A program made the translations under genes and the position numbers. 10,238 nucleotides of DNA from contig JASLKI010000160.1 of the NCBI GenBank assembly GCA_030747575.1, forward strand, positions 1 to 10,238, written 5' to 3'. This document shows positions 6,211 to 10,238 of the stretch, piece after piece. Positions within the stretch are counted from its first letter, which is position 1; the number at the start of each line of letters is the position of its first letter. The notes beneath the pieces were generated by a model, which did not search any database, had not been told where the DNA came from, and worked only from the letters and a program-made list of their open reading frames with translations. Origin of the DNA: Verrucomicrobiota bacterium (GTDB taxonomy: Bacteria > Verrucomicrobiota > Verrucomicrobiia > Limisphaerales > UBA1096).

Positions 6211-8574
6211 CTAGTCCACATAAACAAACTCTGCAGCATTAAACAGCGCGTGACAAAATGCCTGTAGCGCCTGGTTTCCATCGCGCTTGGCCAGGGGGCC
6301 AAGTTTGCGCTTGGCCAAGTCTATCTCCTTTGCGCTTGCCTCGCGGCCGAGCGCCAGTCGAAATGCATGTCTCATTTTCTCACTGAGGACGCCTGGCTTT
6401 TCATGGCTCACCCGCTCTGCAAACGCGTTGGCCAAGCGACGCAGCAACTCGTTGTTCATCAGGTGCAACGCCTGGGTGACCACGTTTGATTCCGGCCGTT
6501 CAACACAGTTCGGGCTCATGACCGGCAGATCGAAACTGGCCAGCAGCGTCGGCACCTCGGTTCGACGCTGACGCAAATACACACTGCGCCGCCATGTCCC
6601 ATCTTTAGGCTTTGCCATCACAAGACCCTGCCCAGAAACATCGACCGGGTCGGCCGAACCGAACTGCTCCCAACGCAGTCGCCCTGCCAATGCCAGCATT
6701 GAGTCTCGCAATGCCTCGCCCTGCAATCGGAGAAGAGGCATGCGCGACCATAGTTTGTTTTGAGGATCCGACTCCATCCGTTCAACGGAAACCCGGGACG
6801 TTTGCCGATAGGTGCGCGATGTCATTATCAGTCGCTGCATCCGCTTGATGCTCCATTCGACCCCGACGAATTCCGTCGCCAGCCAATCGAGCAACTGCGG
6901 GTGGCTTGGTCTTTCCCCCGCCTTGCCAAAATCACCAAGCGTCCGTACCAAGCCCCGGCCAAAATGATGTTTCCAGAGCCGGTTCACCATCACCCGGGCC
7001 GTTAACGGGTGATCGCCTTTCGTCAACCACCTGGCGAAAGCCAACCTGCGGCCAGTCTTGCCACTTCCCGGCCATGGCGGTTTTGCACGAAACGTTTCTC
7101 CGGGGGAAACCAGCGCCCTTGGCAAAGCTGGCTCGATCAATTCACGCGGCTCCAAATAACCACCACGGTTGAGCAGATAGGTGGGCGACGGCTGGCCTCG
7201 GTCCCACAGCGCCCGCACCATGGGCTGCTCGCTTCGTTTTTTTTCAGCCGCTTCAAGTGCCTTCTTTTTGGCTTCCTCATCCAGTTCCTTATTTACCTTG
7301 ATCACCGCCACTTCGGCATCCACCGCCGCCTTGTTTTCACGCCAACGTTTCAACTCCTCCGGATGGCCTAAAGGCAGCAGCCTCTTGGCGGGGTTCAACC
7401 AGTCGTGCTCGTCGAGGGCACCCTTGAAAATCGCCCGCAGCCTGAAGTAGTCCGCCTGCGACACCGGATCAAACTTGTGCGAATGGCATTTGGCACAGTG
7501 TAACGTCAAGCCCAACACGGACGAACCGAGCACACGCATCTCGTTATCGATGTGGTCCTGCCGGTCCGGAACGAAGTTGGTGATGTTGGCATTCGTCCCG
7601 TCCTCGACCATGCGTAAAAAACCGGTCGCCACCAGCCGGTCGAGATGTTCCTCTGTGAACCCGTCGGCATCCTCATAGTCCGCCAACTCATCGCCGGCAA
7701 TTTGCTCCAACAAAAACAAGTCATACGGCTTGTCCGAGTTCAAAGCACGGATGACATAATCACGATAACGATACGCCCACGGCCGCAATGTATCGGCGTG
7801 CTGTATTCCTTCCGAGTCGGCGTAACCGGCAAGGTCTAGCCAATATCGTGCCCAGCGCTCACCGTAGGCAGGTGATGCCAGTAATCGATCAACCAACTGC
7901 TCATAAGCATCCGGGCGCTTATCTGCAACAAACGCATCAACTTCCTCGGGCAAAGGCGGCAAGCCGATCAGATCAAAGTAAACCCGCCTAGCCAACTCGC
8001 GCTTGCGCGCCTGCCCGGCCAACTCCAATCCCGACTTAGCCAAGCGCTCGGACACAAACGCGTCAATAGGATTGGCCACAGCCTCTTGGCCAAGCGCAGG
8101 CACCTCCGGTCGCTTGGGAGACTGAAACGACCAGAATTGACGATCCTGCTCCGATATCAGTAACTCCCGCGGCCGCCCAGATTCAGCCACAGGCATTCCG
8201 GCGGCAATCCAGTCGCGAATGATTTCCAGCTCCCCCTCTCGTACCGGCTTTACACTGGCTTTGACCAGATCACGCTTGGGCGGCATTTCGCCCTTTGTGA
8301 TTTTCTGGACCAGCAGGCTGCCATCGGGATCACCCGGTTTTACAACCGGCCCATCCTTGCTTCCCTTCAGCAGCGACTCGACCGTGCGCAAATCCAGGTC
8401 CGCCTTTTGTTCCTGCCGACCATGACACGCCGCACAGCGCAAATGCAGGATGGGAAGCACATCGTGTTGGTCGACCTGTTCCGCTACACTATCGGCCTGG
8501 CCAAGCGTCCGCAGAAGAAAAATCAACAGCAGCAGCCTGCCAATGAACTCAACCCTGTGCTGTGACACAAACAT
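6211..8574 (-). CDS. PSCyt1-PSCyt2-PSD1 (DUF1549/DUF1553) cytochrome-domain protein
   Basis: A 787 aa exported protein of the planctomycete-type cytochrome family; its biochemical role is not established. From the ATG at 8574 it begins with a Sec signal (basic R7/R12, core LLLLIFLL, likely cleavage after LGQA). PSCyt1 follows, with heme site CAACH at 47-51 and then KADLDLRT and GEMPPK. PSCyt2/DUF1549 follows (IDAFVSERLAKSGL, YFDLIGLPPLPEEVDAF, YGERWARYWLDLAGYADSEG), with a second heme-like motif CAKCH at 360-364 followed by SHKFDPVSQADYF. A Lys/Glu-rich, probably coiled-coil stretch (about 420-455) leads to PSD1/DUF1553 (ARVMVNRLWKHHFGRGLV, LIMTSRTYRQTS, LRLQGEALRDSMLALAGRL). The frame stays open upstream to 9087, but that part lies antisense to the enolase gene and lacks family similarity. 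The ATG at 8574 sits directly before a proper signal peptide. It is co-transcribed with the DUF1501 gene. No extra carbohydrate-binding domain is visible, so this is a compact version. Confidence 0.94.
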   Translation of the reverse strand: MFVSQHRVEFIGRLLLLIFLLRTLGQADSVAEQVDQHDVLPILHLRCAACHGRQEQKADLDLRTVESLLKGSKDGPVVKPGDPDGSLLVQKITKGEMPPKRDLVKASVKPVREGELEIIRDWIAAGMPVAESGRPRELLISEQDRQFWSFQSPKRPEVPALGQEAVANPIDAFVSERLAKSGLELAGQARKRELARRVYFDLIGLPPLPEEVDAFVADKRPDAYEQLVDRLLASPAYGERWARYWLDLAGYADSEGIQHADTLRPWAYRYRDYVIRALNSDKPYDLFLLEQIAGDELADYEDADGFTEEHLDRLVATGFLRMVEDGTNANITNFVPDRQDHIDNEMRVLGSSVLGLTLHCAKCHSHKFDPVSQADYFRLRAIFKGALDEHDWLNPAKRLLPLGHPEELKRWRENKAAVDAEVAVIKVNKELDEEAKKKALEAAEKKRSEQPMVRALWDRGQPSPTYLLNRGGYLEPRELIEPALPRALVSPGETFRAKPPWPGSGKTGRRLAFARWLTKGDHPLTARVMVNRLWKHHFGRGLVRTLGDFGKAGERPSHPQLLDWLATEFVGVEWSIKRMQRLIMTSRTYRQTSRVSVERMESDPQNKLWSRMPLLRLQGEALRDSMLALAGRLRWEQFGSADPVDVSGQGLVMAKPKDGTWRRSVYLRQRRTEVPTLLASFDLPVMSPNCVERPESNVVTQALHLMNNELLRRLANAFAERVSHEKPGVLSEKMRHAFRLALGREASAKEIDLAKRKLGPLAKRDGNQALQAFCHALFNAAEFVYVD
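6310..6319. repeat. Iterated palindrome CTTGGCCAAG, copy 5
   Basis: A perfect copy in the PSD1 part of the PSCyt gene, read as Leu-Ala-Lys. The near copy CTTGGCCAGG lies 24 bases away at 6286-6295. Confidence 0.6.
6428..6435. repeat. Iterated palindrome core TTGGCCAA, copy 6
   Basis: A core copy in the PSD1 part of the PSCyt gene, read as Leu-Ala-Asn. It continues into GCG on the right, like the extended form. Confidence 0.5.
8085..8094. repeat. Iterated palindrome CTTGGCCAAG, copy 7
   Basis: A perfect copy in the PSCyt gene before the DUF1549 domain, read as Leu-Gly-Gln, the second reading frame. A one-mismatch copy, CCTGGCCAAG, lies at 8496-8505 in the signal-peptide region of the same gene. 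Confidence 0.6.
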
Positions 8575-8664
8575 TTTCAGTGAAGCAACTTGGGTAACGC
8601 AGCCCAGCGTGAATGTCCAGTTGCATCCCTGCCCGCTGAATGATACCGCTGTCCAGACGGTAAA

Positions 8665-9834
8665 ATGAAGATCACTGACATCGAATGCCATGTCCTGCTC
8701 GTCCCCGACGTACGAACCGATGCCACCTCCTCGGCACAGGACGACATCGTCGTGTTCGTGCACACCGACGAGGGAATCACCGGCGTGGGCGAGAGCGACG
8801 TCAACCCGTGGATCGCCCGAGCCTGCATCGAGGCTCCCAGCACACACTCCATGGGCCTTGGCATCAAGGAAATGCTTATTGGAGAGAATCCACTCGACAC
8901 CGAACGGCTGTGGCAAAAACTTTACGTTGGAAGCTGCATGAATGGACGACGCGGCGCGGTCATCAACGCCATCGGCGCCATCGATATGGCCCTTTGGGAT
9001 ATCAAAGGCAAAGCCGCCGGCAAACCGACGTGGCAACTTCTCGGCGGCACCCCGCGCGATGCCATCCAGCCGTACGCCTCCCTGCAACCCAACGGAAACA
9101 GCTTTGAGGAATACCGCGACTCACTCGTGGAATGGGTGTTGCGCTCCCGCGACATCGGCTTCCGAGCCGCCAAGCTCGAGATCACCCTGTTCGGCCCCTA
9201 CAACCACAGCGGCATGAACGAGAAGGATGAAAAAGTCACCGAAGTCATCGCTGCCTGCCGTGCCGCCATCGGCCCGGACTTCACGCTGTTGGTCGACGTG
9301 CAATACGCCTGGGATGACGTTGAACGCGTGCTGGCAACCACCCGCGACTGGAAAGATCTCGGCGTGTATTTTCTAGAGACCCCACTATGGGTGGATGACC
9401 TCGAAGGCTACGCCCGCTTGCACGACGAAAGCGGCATCCGTATCGCTGCCGGCGAATGGCTGACCACGCATCACGAGTTCCGAGACCTGCTGGACATTGG
9501 AAAAGTCGATATTGCACAACCGGATGTCGGCCGCGTCGGCGGGCTCACCGAGGCGATGAAAGTTTGCGACATGGCCGCCGAACGGGGACGACAAATCATC
9601 CCGCACTGCTGGAAAACCGGAATCAGCATCTCCGCCAGTGCCCACCTCGCCGCCGTCACGCCTCATTGTCCGTTCTTCGAGTATCTCCCAGCCGAACTCA
9701 CCGACTCACTGCTCCGACAGGAACTCGTTCAGGACGACCTGAAACTGGTCGATGGAAAACTGGCCATCCCACAAAAACCAGGCCTCGGCATTGAGGTCAA
9801 CATGGACGCCTTACAACGCTTCAAACAGGACTGA
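8665..9834 (+). CDS. Enolase superfamily protein, mandelate racemase subgroup (acid-sugar dehydratase-like)
   Basis: A 389 aa cytoplasmic enzyme with the N-terminal capping domain (MKITDIECHV, WDIKGKAAGKPTWQLLGG) and the beta-barrel of the mandelate racemase group. Visible active-site residues are metal ligands D211 (LLVD), E238 (FLETPL) and E264 (AAGEW), the His-Asp dyad D287 (QPDVGR) and H314 (PHCWKTG), and E339 (FFEY). Spacings D211-E238-E264-D287-H314 (27, 26, 23, 27) match mandelate racemase (26, 26, 23, 27). The second-strand KxK motif reads K170-L-E172, and about ten extra residues (GPYNHSGMNE region) follow it. Such enzymes abstract the proton next to a carboxylate in a Mg-dependent way; dehydration of a sugar acid is the likeliest reaction, but the substrate cannot be read from sequence. 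It is transcribed divergently from the PSCyt operon across 90 bases. The Shine-Dalgarno sequence is weak. Confidence 0.94.
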   Translation: MKITDIECHVLLVPDVRTDATSSAQDDIVVFVHTDEGITGVGESDVNPWIARACIEAPSTHSMGLGIKEMLIGENPLDTERLWQKLYVGSCMNGRRGAVINAIGAIDMALWDIKGKAAGKPTWQLLGGTPRDAIQPYASLQPNGNSFEEYRDSLVEWVLRSRDIGFRAAKLEITLFGPYNHSGMNEKDEKVTEVIAACRAAIGPDFTLLVDVQYAWDDVERVLATTRDWKDLGVYFLETPLWVDDLEGYARLHDESGIRIAAGEWLTTHHEFRDLLDIGKVDIAQPDVGRVGGLTEAMKVCDMAAERGRQIIPHCWKTGISISASAHLAAVTPHCPFFEYLPAELTDSLLRQELVQDDLKLVDGKLAIPQKPGLGIEVNMDALQRFKQD

Positions 9835-9839
9835 AAAAA

Positions 9840-10238
9840 TTAGGGCTCCAGATCCAGTGCGTTGATGATCACATCAATTTCTGTAGGCGGCACCCATTCC
9901 TCGCCTTTCAGCAGCAAAATCCTCCCATCAGGGAAAATATCGTGCGATGGCCCCGGGACATTCACATAGTCCCCCTCGAAAAACAGTTCCGGTTCTCCGA
10001 TTTCCGGCTCACCCTTCAAATCCAACACCACCTTCATCCACTTAGATCCATTCCGGTAATAAACAGCTGATCCATCTGGCAACCACTTGGGCTCCTCCCC
10101 GCCCCCAACTGAAATCCGAATCTCCTGATTCATCTCCGGGAAACGGTTCAGATAGATCGCAAAACTCCCCTCCATGTCCTTCTCGGAAGTATACGCCAAC
10201 CACTTCTCATCCGGAGAAAAAACGCCTCCCCATTCCTG
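9840..10238 (-). CDS. PD40/TolB-like beta-propeller protein, C-terminal fragment
   Basis: The frame is open to the right edge, so the gene starts outside the window; 132 codons plus the stop are visible. It begins QEWGGVFSPDEKWLAYTS, a classic PD40 (WD40-like) blade (FSPDGKWLAYTS). Further propeller strands follow: AIYLNRFPE, SVGGGEEPKWLPDGSAVYYRNG, EPELFFEGDYV and HDIFPDGRILLLK. The end, TEIDVIINALDLEP, resembles the 'INVVLNWFEEL' tail common on proteins where a Ser/Thr kinase or TolB-like periplasmic propeller carries C-terminal PD40 repeats. Whether a kinase domain lies upstream cannot be seen here. The TTG at 10199 is only an internal leucine codon in this reading, not a start. The gene converges on the enolase gene with 5 bases between stop codons and no visible terminator. 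Confidence 0.85.
   Translation of the reverse strand, partial: QEWGGVFSPDEKWLAYTSEKDMEGSFAIYLNRFPEMNQEIRISVGGGEEPKWLPDGSAVYYRNGSKWMKVVLDLKGEPEIGEPELFFEGDYVNVPGPSHDIFPDGRILLLKGEEWVPPTEIDVIINALDLEP

Noticed and set aside
8575..9087. N-terminal extension of the PSCyt reading frame (would give a 958 aa protein).
   Set aside because: It lies antisense to the well-conserved enolase gene, shows no family similarity, and would bury a clear signal peptide starting at the ATG at 8574.
1..10238. CRISPR arrays, insertion sequences or phage genes.
   Set aside because: No regularly spaced repeats, transposase motifs or terminal inverted repeats were seen. The repeated TTGGCCAA sites are irregularly spaced and lie within genes.

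Overview
The window looks like a piece of a Planctomycetota-Verrucomicrobiota-type genome, more likely Verrucomicrobiota. The reasons are a PSCyt1-PSCyt2-PSD1 protein paired with a DUF1501 protein, a pair greatly expanded in those phyla, and an alternative complex III operon. Assignment to a phylum is inference from gene content; no marker gene settles it.

Layout. Positions 1-4423 (minus strand) are the start of an alternative complex III operon in canonical order: actA (pentaheme cytochrome c), actB (Tat-exported fusion of a molybdopterin-oxidoreductase-like half and an Fe-S half) and the first 43 codons of actC (NrfD-like quinol-binding membrane subunit), which runs off the left edge. The three genes overlap by 4 and 1 bases, so they are translationally coupled. 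Between actA and the next operon lie a CRP/FNR-like dyad, a possible actA promoter, a tRNA-Cys(GCA) gene with encoded CCA, and a good sigma70-type promoter for that tRNA.

Positions 4732-8574 (minus strand) hold a two-gene operon: a secreted cytochrome-like PSCyt1/PSCyt2/PSD1 protein, then a Tat-exported DUF1501 protein 12 bases downstream. Divergent from it, across 90 bases, is an enolase-superfamily (mandelate racemase subgroup) acid-sugar dehydratase-like gene at 8665-9834. It converges, with a 5-base gap, on the C-terminal end of a PD40 beta-propeller protein that enters from the right edge.

Functionally, the left part is core respiration: quinol oxidation with electrons passed to periplasmic carriers or an oxidase. 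The middle and right look like accessory extracytoplasmic and sugar-acid catabolism, with substrates that cannot be read from sequence. The most unusual signal is not a gene. The palindrome TTGGCCAA (extended form GCGCTTGGCCAAGCGC) occurs seven times in about 8 kb, in two different reading frames, against about 0.16 expected by chance. This resembles the highly iterated palindromes known from cyanobacteria. No wholly new multi-gene system is evident.
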